Assembly (NCBI GenBank): GCA_022497155.1
Contig: MU385767.1
Span: forward strand, 248,001 to 312,000
Source of the DNA: Whalleya microplaca
Lineage: Eukaryota; Ascomycota; Sordariomycetes; Xylariales; Xylariaceae
DNA: 64,000 bases
Direction of reading: 5' to 3'
The notes below the pieces were generated by a model. That model made no database searches. It had not been told where the DNA came from and saw only the letters and a program-made list of their open reading frames with translations. Position 1 is the stretch's first letter; each line of letters opens with the position of its first letter. This document shows positions 34,669 through 46,783 of this stretch, in pieces. A program made the translations under genes and the position numbers.

Positions 34669-35614
34669 TGTGTGGTGTAAATACCAAAGTGCTAACTCGG
34701 TTGGAGGAGAACCGAAGGAGAAGAGAGGCACACGGCAGTGTAGATAAAGGGCAATAAAGCCCAGTGAAGGAGGCCATGGTGAGAAGGTTTTATACGATTG
34801 GTGCCAAAAGACTGTAAGAGATCTTTTACAAATCGAAACCCGGGCTCTAATAAGTGTAGTCCGATAACTCAGAGACGACAATGCATACGTTGACTCTTGG
34901 CTACCGCATTGGGAAGTAATCAAATAATGTAGTTGGTAAGAACAATATGACGGAATTTTCATAGGCTAGGACTGGCTAAGTACGATGGAGAGCTTCGTAG
35001 AACGGTGCGGATCCAGCTTGGATCTAGTGCATGCATAAGTTGAGTCTTGGCTACCATTCGCGGTTAAGCTCGCCAGTGATATAACGCATGATTTGCCAGA
35101 CGTTAGTCAGCTCCACATAGTGGACGTAGAATTCGTACCGGCCGGGGAATGAAGACAATGCTTCGTTCACCGACATCATTGACTGACAGTTTCACTGACT
35201 AAACGAAACAACAACCGAGAATTAGCCTTGCCCATTACTTCGGCATGGTCTGCTAGTTTCTTACTCGAAAGGGGAGTCCGAGGGTGAGGCCTAGATCGAA
35301 GATCCTAAATCCTAGAGCCATTGTTAAGCTTTACTAGCTCCGACTAAGGCTAGGTTATTTTTATTACCGGCAGCCGGGCAGCCGGGCGTTGCAAAAGTGA
35401 CTACAAATCTCTATCCCGATCTGAACCCGCTTGGAATCCTACAGTTCGATCCATTCCCATTACACCGCATGAAGTGCAGCAAAGGAACGGCAGTTCGCCG
35501 TCAATTATTGTGGAGAAGCAGAACCGCAGGATCCGGTCGCGGCGACATTGTCTGCCTGAGTAGATCGACCCGGACGACCTAACATAATCTACAGTCACAC
35601 CCGCCGGGTCCATC
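34669..35614. promoter_or_regulatory. Divergent promoter region, MFS transporter / Zn2Cys6 regulator
   Basis: This 946-bp region separates two divergent starts. At about 35366-35388 it carries direct repeats of GCAGCCGG within an otherwise AT-rich stretch. Zn2Cys6 proteins typically bind CGG or CCG half-sites, so this is a candidate target for the adjacent regulator. The assignment rests on motif and position only. Confidence 0.35.
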
Positions 35615-37471
35615 ATGTCTATACTCAAGCCTTGCCACAACTGCCGGAGGCGCCGCCTGCGATGCGATCGTTCATTTCCCGAATGCCATAAATGTACATC
35701 CGCTGGCAAGAAGTGTCTAGGATATGGTAAACTTTACAAATGGATCGACAACATAGGACCTCAAAATCGAACAGGAGAACATACCTTCGGACCCTCAGAT
35801 TTAAGTAACTTGGATGAGGCTGAACCCTCACCCAAGTCTACGGCATCTTCTGTTTTATGTCTATCTAACGACTACGCCGAAAACCTTTGTGGGACTCCGA
35901 TTGTTTCCCTGATCGATCCTCTGTTTCAAGATCTTGATTTATCATCCCGACATTATCTGAACTATTGTTAGTAGAAGTGCAAATAACCTCTTGGTTCCTG
36001 TGCTAAAAGATGGCTAGTCGATGCTCGCTTCTGTCAGGATCTCGTTATTTATGATTCACCTGGGCGTGGTGTAAATCCCTTCAGAGAATTGGTTCCCATG
36101 TCTAAGATGTATCCATTTCTTCAACATATTATTGTGGCTGTTTCGGCTATACACTACTCTAACGCTATGCGCCACTTCCACTGGGACGATAGCCAGCAGT
36201 CGGCAGTTAATTCCCTCGTGGACGCCTTACACGCACGACACAGGGCCATAAAATCTCTTCAGGTTGTCATAGAGCGCCAAAAGCTTTCAGGGGGTATTAC
36301 AAGCGATCCTGAAGAGAACGATGCACTTCTTGCCGCTGTTCTTTTCTTTGTGAATTTCACTTTGATCGATTCAGGTAAAGGGGGCTGGCGTGACCACATG
36401 AAGATTGTGACAAGTCTGCTTAATATGCGGACGTCCGGCACATCGTCCTTGGGAAGCTTACCTGAATCTAAACAAGATTACCTGACCGACAGAACCATAT
36501 TTTGGGACGTTTCACCATGTTTAGATGAAGCTTCTGCTCCATCGCAGTATCCTTACAGAGATATCTCGATATGTCGATCCTTAACTGCCCAAGATTACGT
36601 TGCCTCGGATTCTATGGCCTATATTATCTGGATTAGTGCTCTCGACTCACTGGTGCCGTCCTCGCGTAAGACATGGCAGTTTTCATTTCCCTTCGACGGC
36701 GATACCGCCAACGTCATCTCTACTCTTTTGCGCACGGAGGCAAACAGTTACCATAGCTGTCCTTCGTATTTGCTTTATATTCTACTCCGCGCATCGTGGT
36801 TAGCACGGGCCGTAAAGTCTAAAGGCGCTGGAACTATGAACGATACGCAGATGCAATCATTCGTCGACCTTCTCAAAGCTGCTCAGGATTTTGACGCCGA
36901 CGCTTGGGCAGTCGCGATATCTGCCAAGAGTGCTGCAGCATTAGGCTACGTAGACGAGAGCCAGCTGCATCTCCGAAGATATATGTCTAACACATACCGA
37001 GCGGCAGTCTGCCTCTACGTGCTCCTCGTGGCACCCGAATTGCAAGGCGAAGTCCATTGGCGTACATTGCATTATCAATTCGCGGACAGTCTACCGACGC
37101 TCCCCGAGTCAGGCGACCTTGGCACCACTATTCTGCACCAGCTCTCCTTTATCCCGAATGATAGCCCTCTGTTCAAGTTCACTACTTGGCCACTGTTCCT
37201 AACGGGTGTTGAAACGGCCGATACAGCCCGCAGAGCGTGGGTACTGAACCGACTGGGCGCCATGAGAAGCGTAGCTCCTTGGGGAATGCTCACATCCACG
37301 ATGGAAACACTAAGGGAAATATGGAAGTTGAGAGATGATGCATCAACAAACCTGTCGGATATAGATAGACGTGGACCTGATGGTCACCTATCAATATCAC
37401 AGCACAGAAGAGGTGATAGTGACTGGCTGTTGCAGCTACGAGACATAGAAATCGAATGTTTAATCGTTTAA
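35615..37471 (+). CDS. Zn2Cys6 fungal transcription factor
   Basis: Two exons (35615-35966, 36018-37471) give 601 aa. The binuclear cluster is at residues 7-34 (CHNCRRRRLRCD..CHKC..GKKC), immediately after the start. The intron is taken as GTTAGT to GGCTAG because that join reads HYLNYFDARFCQDLVIYD, the conserved opening of the fungal-specific regulatory domain (FSTFD family). The rest is the helical middle-homology region. It probably activates or represses nearby genes; the divergent transporter is the obvious candidate target. The frame is intact to the stop at 37471. Confidence 0.88.
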
Positions 37472-37975
37472 AACACTGGGAAAGGAGAAAAGATGCTGCA
37501 AATTGTATAGTAAGCTGAAGTAATAAGTTTTATAGGCCTACGCTTTCTGCATTTAGAGGCGCCTTGGTTCAGAGTCTTGTGGACTACTCGTGTACTTTCA
37601 TTTAAGTACAGTCTCTATACATCGTAAACTTTGCCCCTCAGATATGCCCTTAGAGGGGTTTCGGTTACGAGTTCCCAGAGCTTGAATATAACAAGCGCCG
37701 TGACGCCCCTAAATTTACCAATGAATCTGACACCCGATCTTCCATACCTATTATAAGCACTACGAATGAAAAGTGCGTCATAGTATCACAATGTGGTTTA
37801 CAACGAAATATTGGAAAGTAACGACGCTGAAACGATGGATTTGAGTTGGAGGGAAGCAGATCAATCGTATATTGGGAGTGGTTTAGACATAATACATAGT
37901 ATGATACATACATATGGAATCAATAGCCGAGCCTCAATTCTTATGTATTCCGTAGGTTTGGTAACCATGCTCTTC
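37472..37975. other. Convergent spacer
   Basis: About 500 bp between the regulator and the TMEM14-like gene. Small open frames on both strands lack domains. Nothing else was seen. Confidence 0.5.
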
Positions 37976-38459
37976 TTAAACACCGTACCTGAACTCTCGA
38001 ACCTTCTTCTGGTAGTAGTACGTGGCAAGTCCACCGGCGGCCGCGAGACCCAACGGTACAGGAGCTCTCCCACCAGTCTTGATGATCCTAGGGATAGCGG
38101 AACCAAGCAGAAAGATACTGTTTCCTAGCGCAAGCTCAGTACCATAATCCTTGTTTCCTTTTATTAGATAGCCTGGCCGACATGGTCAGCCTATCAATCA
38201 TGGCATTGACAATTGTATCAAATATTGGCTTCGATACACTAAGAATGGGAGGGAACACGTACCGGCGTAGGCATATGATGCTCCGAGGCCGACTCCGGCA
38301 ATCAGAGATGGAGTCGAGCGTGTCCGGATGTATCCGGCTGTTCCGCCCACAGCCACTAACCGTTCGGTTTTGTTTAGTGCGCGCTCTCCAGGCTTGGTTA
38401 TTGCGTGCAATGTCTTACTTACATAGGCCTGCGAGAGTAAATGAGGGGTGCTCCGCCAT
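37976..38459 (-). CDS. TMEM14-family membrane protein
   Basis: Three short exons (38459-38423, 38355-38263, 38172-37976), each with GTAAGT/GTACGT donors and TAG/CAG acceptors, join into 108 aa, the normal size for the family. It begins MAEHPSFTLAG and continues VGGTAGYIRTRSTPSLIAGVG, AYAGYLIKGNKDYGTELALG and TGGRAPVPLGLAAAGG. It ends KKVREFRYGV, a pattern I recognise as fungal TMEM14/UPF0136. There are four short hydrophobic Gly/Ala-rich helices. Animal TMEM14C acts in the inner mitochondrial membrane in porphyrin handling; the fungal role is less clear. Individual exons are too short to stand out as open frames, so this gene is easily missed. It is a conserved housekeeping-type gene amid accessory DNA. 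Confidence 0.9.
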
Positions 38460-39540
38460 TTTGCTGTACGTTCAGGTTCAATTGATGGAAGCAGCAAGAA
38501 GTTATGCAGTTTCGAATGAGGATATTATTTTGATGCGAAAGTACCTAATACCCGAACTTTTCCCGCTCAGCTGAATAAGCAAGACAGGATTTCTAGCTTT
38601 CAGCACCACTTTCTACGCCAGACAGCGGTCACATCATCGACTCAATCAATTTTCAACCCCAGGTTTCATTGACTTGACCCAATTGACACTATTTTGACTA
38701 AATACCCCCTTGATTTATCTCGGAGGCCCCTAACCCCTGAATTCCCTGTCGAGTCTCAAAAAGTTCGCCGGCACATAGCCTGACACTAAAAGTTATAACA
38801 TTGATAGAGGGGCTCATTCAGTACATGGTAGTGTTCAGCTCTCAACGACGATGGACAGCACAGGGCATAAGGCGACTGATGATAAGTGCCGAAAAACACC
38901 AAGTACTTGTCATGATAAGTGGTTTATATATGTAAGAGAGAACGGCTTAACGATAGATTGAAAGACATCAAGTTTTTATAGTTATAGTTCACTTGAGTCA
39001 ATTGAGAAAAGGTCTTTAAAATGTCTAACCGAACGTCATACCTAAATAACGCTGTAAGGATTGAAGCGACATAGAGGGGCTGTTCTGTTTGACGGATTGC
39101 AGGGATCCGTGCCTGGTCATCCAGGTGGCTAGGACACCCCACAAGCTGTGGCTTATATATAGGAGGTTTCCCTCCTCTAAGACTCTTGTGATGATGCTTT
39201 ACACAAACGAACTACACTATGGCACTCATAACCTGCGTCTATTTAAACGAATTATGTATCAATCTTCTCTCTAGTGACTTCATTTGTTGAAATACAGGGT
39301 TAATGAGGCTTGGATTGACTTGAGGTTCAGCTATTCTAGAGTGGCAGATGGCCTGCTATATATACACAATGCTACTATTCGTGGCTTGTACTGTACCAGT
39401 CCTTGACCCTCCATTCAACAGTTACGACAACAGAAAGAGAATAGTGAGAGATGCTCTAGGCATTTACAGTGATCTAGACTTTGCCACCTAGTACGATGGC
39501 GCTGTGTGATAAACGTTTGGACGTGTTCAATTCCTATCAT
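38460..39540. other. Intergenic region with a dispersed-repeat copy
   Basis: This region contains CAATTGACTTGA-type words at 38640-38700 and 38990-39005. A segment at 39091-39247 recurs at 58151-58295 (listed separately). No gene was seen. Confidence 0.45.
39091..39247 (+). repeat. Dispersed repeat copy 1
   Basis: This segment matches 58151-58295 in the same orientation. It starts at GACGGATT.CAGGG, continues through CACAAGCTGTGGCTTATATA and ends CTCATAACCTGCGTCTATTT. By eye roughly three-quarters of positions agree, with small gaps. I infer diverged relics of one mobile element, class unknown. Confidence 0.7.
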
Positions 39541-40397
39541 TCATAGGTCCGTACGATCCCGCCGTAATTCTGAGCTTGACTGAAAGGACTGGATGGAATA
39601 TGGGACAATATTGGTACCCATAATCTTACCCTGCGTTTTCAGTACATTTGTTGCATTGTTGATGGCCGACTCGTGAAACGCCGCGAAGTCTACAAGTTGG
39701 TTGGCTGGTCAGAAAGCTGATGACTACGCTCACCCTGACGCACCACTTATTTAGAGTATAGAGCAAGTACATACCTCGTACACGGCCTGTATCACATGCA
39801 TAATCGCTCCAGGTGATTCGTGTCTCGTTCTGAAATATGGAAGTCCCTTCAATAGAAACCCAGTATCCGGAGAACGAGCCATTGCCAGATTTATACTTGA
39901 CTGGAACCGTTGAAGGAAGCTGCTCAAATTTCTGAAGAAAAGATCCATCAATATCTACGTGGTATTCGGTGAGCTGTTCAAACCAACCGTTAGCCATTGT
40001 TGTTAATCGTCCTCTTAGCCTATCAGCATAACCTTACCAATTCCGAGATACCATATGTGCCGACGGAAGTATACAAAGGAGCACTGCGGATTGATTGCCC
40101 TGGCCTATTATCTGGGCCGCGGGTTGCATACGGGACAACTCCAAGCCACGCGCATTGGAAAACTGGTATCTATTAGGTCTTATCTCATCATCCTGAAGGT
40201 ATCATACAATCGTTGACTAGATGCTCAATATCCTTTGCTGGGGCGCCAATAACCGCAAATGTCACACACTCAGAATAATTTGTGCCGGTCGGGCATTTGC
40301 ATGGACTTGTGGAGCGGCTGGAGCATTTTGGCAGCGATGTTGACGATGCCAGTCCAAGCGCCGTGGTGATGATGGTAGAGGAGAACAGTAACTTCAT
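39541..40397 (-). CDS. Secreted protein of unknown function
   Basis: Four exons (40397-40208, 40162-40038, 39973-39775, 39689-39541) join cleanly into 220 aa. Residues 1-19 are a signal peptide (MKLLFSSTIITTALGLASS). A short Cys-containing segment follows (CSSRSTSPCKCPTGTNYSEC), then a conserved-looking body: IGAPAKDIEHLVNDFFQCAW, YATRGPDNRPGQSIR, TSVGTYGISEL, FEQLPSTVPVKY and FAAFHESAINNATNVL. I recall similar secreted proteins as conserved hypotheticals in filamentous fungi but know no name or activity. The SRPBCC-like reading 'IGAPAKDIEHLVND' at the start of the body is suggestive but not proven. All four exons obey GT..AG. It is divergent in orientation from nothing nearby; the NmrA-like gene lies 660 bp upstream on the same strand. 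Confidence 0.75.
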
Positions 40398-41055
40398 AGC
40401 TATCTATAAGTAAAATTCAAGTAAAAGTTTCACGTATGTTGGAGATTCGATTCAATTTTGTGCTTATCGTGAATTACAGAGCGATGTATGTAAGTTCAAA
40501 TATTATTTATAGCGAACTCTAGAGTTGCGAAGTGCGTATGTCTTAGACCCCAACATGAACGACAAGCCATTGACGTCAATGCACAAGACCATCTCAGATT
40601 TGACGAGACTAACCTGCATATCAGGGGAGAGAGCAATAGTATCAAAACAGGGCATATTAATTAAACGCTGAAATTAATAAAACCATTTCATAGTGTCCTA
40701 TGATCCGTACCGCTAGGTAAGAATACTGAACTACTAGATGAAAAGCTCAAATTTGACGTCATTGAATGACAATTATAAGTCTAAATCCATGGTCGTTCCG
40801 GAGCTTGATAGTGAGTAGATTCGATCCTAAGATTAGAGTTCCCAGCAGATGCCAGAATAATCGCCATTAAAGATGCGATCCCTAACAGCTCCATTGTATA
40901 CTGTGCTTACTTTCGCAACTGTGGCCGATGCAGCTCCCTTTGAGAATGCCCACCAGAGACTGGCGACTGAGATGATAAATGCAGGATAGGACAAAGTAAC
41001 GATGAGTACAATGCCTTAACTAACTGCAAAGTGAATCTAGAAGAGTGGAATATAT
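40398..41055. other. Intergenic spacer
   Basis: About 660 bp of AT-rich DNA between two minus-strand genes. No gene or repeat was recognised. Confidence 0.5.
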
Positions 41056-42016
41056 CTATATTATGACACGCTCAACTAGCTCTCGGATTTCGGCGTCAGT
41101 CATCACATTGATTCCCAGTAGCTCGTTATCGGTCTTCTCGAAATGGCCTCCGTATCCCTCGCCCCAGATAGATGCCATAATGAAGTTTAGAACAAAGTTG
41201 TTCGGGTCTGGCTTTTCTTTCTTTAACTCAGCCCAGGCTGGGCCGAGAAGGTCATTATCCACCGATTTGACATCTGCCTGCCAAGAAGCACCGGTGACCT
41301 CTTCAGCTATAGTAAGAAGCTTCCTCAAAGTCACTGCAGCATCATTAATATGCACTGCACGGTTTTTCGTCTCATCGGGGTGCTTCAGCACGCCCACAAC
41401 CGCTTTTCCAATCGACGCAAGGGTGGTTGTACTGAAGGTACGATTTCCTCCATCATAGAGGCGGATGCTCCTTTCTTTCGAATTCAAGATAAAGGGAACT
41501 TTCAAGCCCCAGTCGAAGAAAGGGCCGTTGCAAACGATGGTATAAGTCAGATTACCAACCTCTGCTTTCCGTTGGAGAGCTTTCTGGACAGCGATCTTGT
41601 CTGCAAAGCAAGGTAGTTGAGACGTCTTAGGGTGCACCGTATTTGACCCAAACTCAGATGGCAGGAAGCGCTTGACACCAGCTTTGGCAGCAGCATCCAC
41701 CAAGAGCAATTGCTTCGACAGAGCTAGGGAGGCGAGAGTTGAGACAACAGCATCTTGGCCCTGGAGAGCATTGGTCAGAGAGTCAAGAGAGTCGTAGTCG
41801 ACTGATTTGACTTTGACAGAAGCTGGAAAACTATGCTTGCTGCTGTCACGCGTCAGAACAGTGACTTCGAATCCGCCCTTAAGAAGCTGGTCTAGAATAG
41901 CTGGGCCTAAGTTCCCCGTGGCCTATATTGAACTTAGTCTAACAATTCCTAGAGATGTTAAGAATGGAGGAGGTAGGACTTACGCCTGCCAAGGCGACTT
42001 TCACGATGCTACCCAT
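41056..42016 (-). CDS. NmrA-like / isoflavone-reductase-like NAD(P)H protein
   Basis: Two exons (42016-41984 and 41922-41056) give 299 aa. The short first exon supplies MGSIVKVALAG. The join makes ALAGATGNLGPAIL, the GxxGxxG dinucleotide-binding turn of the NmrA/PCBER atypical SDR group. Further typical features are KRFLPSEFGSNTV and NGPFFDWGLK. The family includes redox-sensing regulators and aromatic-alcohol or quinone reductases acting in the cytosol. A catalytic Lys as in plant isoflavone reductases cannot be placed with certainty. It is divergent from the C2H2/Zn2Cys6 regulator with a 770-bp shared upstream region. Confidence 0.88.
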
Positions 42017-42786
42017 ATTGTATCTATGAAATGGGCTCAGAAATTCGATGTAGTTGTTCGAGGAAAGTCAAAGCTCAGGAAAACTGAAGTTTAGGATTGG
42101 TAAGGTCGTGCAGATGGTGGTGAGGAACAGCGAGAGACTTCGATATATACCTACTTATGTGTGAGACAACTACAGGCATCAGGGGTCGATTTTGGGTCCG
42201 AGTGGATTTTGTAAGCACCTCCACTGACATTACATGCATAAGACGTAGTTAGGTGCATTCCGATCGTTGTTTTCTGTATTGGATTATGTAATATACCCTC
42301 GCAGCCACCTCGTTATCCCACATTCCCGATCCCACATCCCACATTGATGATGAATAATGCCTCTTTCGAAATAGCGGCGACGCTAACATCACAGCACAAG
42401 CCACATCTGCATCCAGCAAGGTAGGCACCTCTCTTACCAACAGAACCAAGTTACCGGCAGTACCGGACCCAATCACCTTGTTCATACTGCTCACTCACTG
42501 CATGTTTCATGTTATACAACTTCCTAGGCTGACAGAGTGGCAGCGCAGTGTTGCGCCAATACAACCAGCTTACAAACGCGAACAGCTTGATCTGGAGTGC
42601 ATCCCCCAACCAGGCAACTCGGCCACTTATCAGCTAAGGTTACTAGCTGCCGACTAGCTCATTCAAATGGCCTACAGATTTCCCTTGACCACTGCTTGAG
42701 CACAATATGATTAATAATACACATGTGTTAAGACCTATCCTTTCGCCGCGCCCACCGGCAAATGGCTCAACGCCATCTTAGTCATC
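42017..42786. other. Divergent upstream region
   Basis: This 770-bp region between the NmrA-like gene and the dual zinc-finger regulator contains two tandem CATTCCCGATCC/CACATCCCACATT-like C-rich stretches near 42322-42345. No gene was seen. Confidence 0.45.
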
Positions 42787-45595
42787 ATGAGCAGTTCCAA
42801 CTCGATACGAGACCAATCGTCTGAGATATCCCAAAGCACGGGTCTCAAGCGTTTCAGATGTACCGTCCCAGGTTGCGCTAAGGTTTTTGTTCGGAGAGAA
42901 CACTTGACCCGACATCTCAAGTCGCACGGTTCCAATCCTGAATATGCATGTCACATTTGCGAGAGAAAGTTTGCTAGAAGGTATGTAATCCTCAATCAGT
43001 CATGAATAACTCAGTGCCAAATCAAAGGGCGAGCGGGTAGATTCTAGGGGGTTAACTAGTCTAATTGATTGTAGTGATGTACTGAAACGACATGTCGACT
43101 TCCATCCACAGTATGCCAAGACTAAACGCACACCTGTTGCCTGCAAGTCATGTCACGACACCAAGTTGAGATGCGACGGCAATACTCCATGTGGATCTTG
43201 CATCCGCAAGTCTATCCATTGTATTCGTGCCGGTAATGATGGTGGAAGTGATATCACGAGGCAAACACTTGACCACGAAAGTAGTTGCGGCAGCACGGTA
43301 ATGGAAGATGTGAGCAAAGCACAAAGCGACTCAGATCCGGTACTGTCTAATAACGATGGTCCGCATTGGTTTCAATCTAGTCAAGGTAATTGGTCTCTAC
43401 AACCACTCCCTATCGGCGGCAATACATCATTTCCGGGAAATACGCCAGCTGACGGACTCAAGAATTGGGCCGTGGAGGCTGGTGGTCATACCGGTAGTTC
43501 ATTGCTTCTAAATACACCCATTGAAGCTCCATCTTTAGCACCAGATCTCATCACCCTTCAACAATCAGCTTTCCCGAGTACTACGGAGGGTCAAGGCGAG
43601 AAGTTTTCAAACACTCACTCGAGTCACTCGGAATCAACCCCTCCATCATCAGTGCAGAATCAAAGAGACCACGGGATGAACTTAAAGCACTACATCAAAC
43701 GGGAATCTGCAACTACCGATAGACTCGTAGCGCTCTACTTCATGGAGGTGCATCCTTATTGGCCTTTTCTTCATGCTCCAACATTCAATACAAGAGACGT
43801 CCCGGATCTTTTGTTTGCTTCCATGGCCATTCTTGTCAGTTGCCTTGAGGGAGAACACGATAATCCCAATCTTACCTCATTGGTGTTTGATCAATTGTCC
43901 ATTATTCACATGGTACGGGCTTTTCCGTTCCAGTGTGGTGAGATATAGCCGGTTATTAACTAAACTAGCACCCCGATCCACCATTACATACCCTGCAGGC
44001 CTTGCTATTGTGTGTTTTATATTGCACATGTCATTTGGTAAGTAGCGGAATGAGTAGAGTGGGAAAAGAAACCAATTCATTACTAACCCCTTGTAGTCCA
44101 CAGAGGGCATGTTAATAAGAGCGCTAAGCTTTCATGGCATCTTAGTCTCAGTCTGTCGTTGCTCAGGCGTTCTCAGTGGTCAGTACGGGTCTCAGAATTT
44201 TGGCCACGATGAAATTGTCTCTTGGATAACAGAGGAACAAATGCATAGGTAATCCATTCAGCATTGCTACACCTCCAAGGACTCAGACTAACCACCCCAG
44301 ACTTGCCTTCTCCGTCCTCCGCATCGATGCCTATCTCAGCCTCCTTTCAGACCAACCCCCCTTAATCCGATACCATGAGTTGAGTATTCCGCTTCCCAAG
44401 TCTAGTCAGCTGTGGGCTGCAGCTGCTGACAAGGAACGACGGAGATTACAATGGAATGAACCCGCAGGTCGTGAAAAGGCACTATTTTGCTTTCTCATCC
44501 GAGATATCCTTGACGCGAGTCGCCAAGCCCATCTCACCTGTCATCTAAGTGAAATAGACTACCATATAGGGCTTTGTGCCATGCAGTCTGCAACATGGGA
44601 AGCAGCTCGAGAAGCGCATATCTCTGCATCGGCTGAACTTGGCTTAAGAGCTGGGCCTGAAGACCTCATCGCGCTTCGGCGAAACGATCTCAAAGTGTGG
44701 CGGGAGATAATGGAAGAGGATACCCAGGTAAGTCTATGAAGCATCCTCCAAGAACACCTTAGGTTATTCAATCTTGGGGAATGTATGATTGGAAGTCATC
44801 CTACATTAGCACTAACTTCTCTAAACAGTATGTTACCTCATTCTCTAGCCTTGTGATCATCTTCCTGTTCGTCTTTAGGCATCCTGATTTACTACCTATT
44901 TTATCTGACTGATGACTACCCGAAAGTGAGGCTCGTGACACGTGGTACTAATTCGTCGCAGGCTCCGTCAGAACTACTTCTCGCGGTCTACCTCAGATGC
45001 TGATCATCTCCTTTCTCCTCATACACTGATCCTTTGGCACATGTCAGCATTAAATATGCATGCACCTCTCAATTTGCTTCGAATCCGAGGATACTATCTC
45101 AAGTCTCGCCCCAGCGCCACGATACCGACGAGGAATCCGGAACTGCAGCTCCACTCCTGGATGGCCTCAAAATGCTCCCGAATCGCCGTGTGGAATGCTG
45201 CACAGATCGCACGAATCGTCTCCCGAGAGACTGAACATCCGAACTCTAATAAGCGACTCGTTCTCAACCCCCTTGCTATCCCTGGACTTCTCATGAGTGC
45301 TGCTGTGGTCCTTGTGTACGCTTTCTACAGCCGCGTATGTCCGGTGTGTACTGGAGGCGAACCCCTGGATCTGGTGCACCTATTCGGTGCTGAGGATGAC
45401 TGTGAACGCCTGGTCAGATGGAAGGAAACGGGGAGCGGTCTAGCAAGTTGGGGCCCTAGTCTCTTCAATGGAACACAGGTTTGTCAGTGTATGGTCGATA
45501 AGTTGGCGAATTGGTTCCGGGGGTTGCTATCAAGGGATACGAAGGCAGAGGCACGGCTCATTGCCTTCCTGGCAGAGCTAAAGGGTGCGCTGTAA
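42787..45595 (+). CDS. C2H2 plus Zn2Cys6 dual zinc-finger transcription factor
   Basis: A multi-exon regulator. Exon 1 (42787-42980) and exon 2 (43075-43912) carry two C2H2 fingers (FRCTVPGCAKVFVRREHLTRHLKSH and YACHICERKFARRSDVLKRHVDFH), the second assembled only after splicing. A Zn2Cys6 cluster follows directly (CKSCHDTKLRCD..CGSC..CIRAG). Exons 43999-44037, 44097-44248 and 44301-44727 encode the fungal-specific regulatory domain (EGMLIRALSFHGILVSVCRCSG, WITEEQMHRLAFSVLRIDAYLSLL). The last exon begins somewhere between 44830 and 44960 and runs to 45595 (PHTLILWHMSALNM). The joins between 43912 and 44100 and between 44727 and 44960 are uncertain, so length is only roughly 780 aa. Tandem C2H2 plus Zn2Cys6 regulators are a known fungal class, several of them within metabolite clusters. 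It converges on the SDR gene 135 bp away. Confidence 0.82.
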
Positions 45596-45730
45596 ATGAA
45601 AACATGGAATGCATCAGTGGAACGTGTATAGAGTAACCACGCTGCATACTTATAAATAACCGCTTCAACAAGAATTAAAGTGCATATTTCATGGTTTTGC
45701 TTAGAAGACAGGCTGAACTCGCCCAGCACC

Positions 45731-46783
45731 TTAGAGAAATCGCTCAAGCTCTCTGTCTGTCCAATCCCACAGCCTCTGTCCAACATCGGGTTCTAACTGA
45801 AATGGAGGGAATTGACTGGAGCGTAGTCCCACTGGTTCGTATAATTGCCTCGATACTATTCGCTCCTTAGGGACGCCGACAGCCCACACACAGTTCAGAG
45901 GGCCTTGCTCTGGTTTGAGGAACTTCCCAATATTGGAGATCCATACAATAAGCTTATGTCTCAGCGGCAAGCTCTCAACCAGAGATGTTGAAGAAACACC
46001 CGGGTCGATGACGAGAGTGGTAATAGAGGGATAGCGACGGGCCAGCTCCTGACCGTATAGCGCGTTGGCCAGCTTGCTCTGAGCATAGCGCACAAATGGG
46101 CCGAGAATCCAATAGTTCTATTCATGAGTTAGCTAGCACGGCACCAGAAGCACAATTGAATGTCTAATCATGGATTTCCGGGACTCTCTACCCGTAAGGG
46201 CATGTACGGGGGCTATGCAAGAATGAAATCTGAAGTATCTGACCTGTGTGGTTCGAAGTTCATCGAACATTATTCCATGGGGGCGCGGCGCGAGAACAAA
46301 GGCTAAGCTCGTAACAGTGATAATGCGTACGTCAGAGCCCGGTATGGATGCCGTCTTCTCGAGTAGGGGAATTAGCTTGCGAATGAGTAACGCGTGTCCT
46401 AGGTGGTTGGTACCGAAATGGAGCTCATAACCGTCCTTGGTGAGCTCTGCCGGCTTTGCCATAATCCCAGCATTCGCTATGAGGACATCAAGACGAGATT
46501 CACGTGCGAGTATTGTATCAGCTACCTGCTTTACCGTCTCCAGGCTCGCTAGGTCGCATTTCAAAAATTCCACTGCAGTTGGGCTCCCAGAATTGCGTAT
46601 TTCATCAATAACACCTTTGGCAGCCGTGTCGTTGCGACCAGTAAAGTAGATACGTGATGGGTTGCGTTTTGCGAGGTGACTAACAACTGATGCACCAAGG
46701 CCTGAAGTTCCTCCTGTCAGGAGAATAACCTTGCCTGTTAGTTCCGGCACATCCTTGATAGGATCGAAGTCAAATTCCGGCAT
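45731..46783 (-). CDS. Short-chain dehydrogenase/reductase (retinol-dehydrogenase-like)
   Basis: Two exons (46783-46244, 46117-45731) give 308 aa. The classical SDR signature is present: cofactor turn TGGTSGLG near residue 23, NAG in LIANAGIM, catalytic Ser in ITVTSLAF, and YxxxK in RYAQSKLAN, which is completed at the second exon. The intron uses GTCAGA and AATAG. Such enzymes oxidise or reduce alcohols and ketones with NAD(P)H; the substrate cannot be read from sequence. Its 3' end faces the dual zinc-finger gene. Confidence 0.9.
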
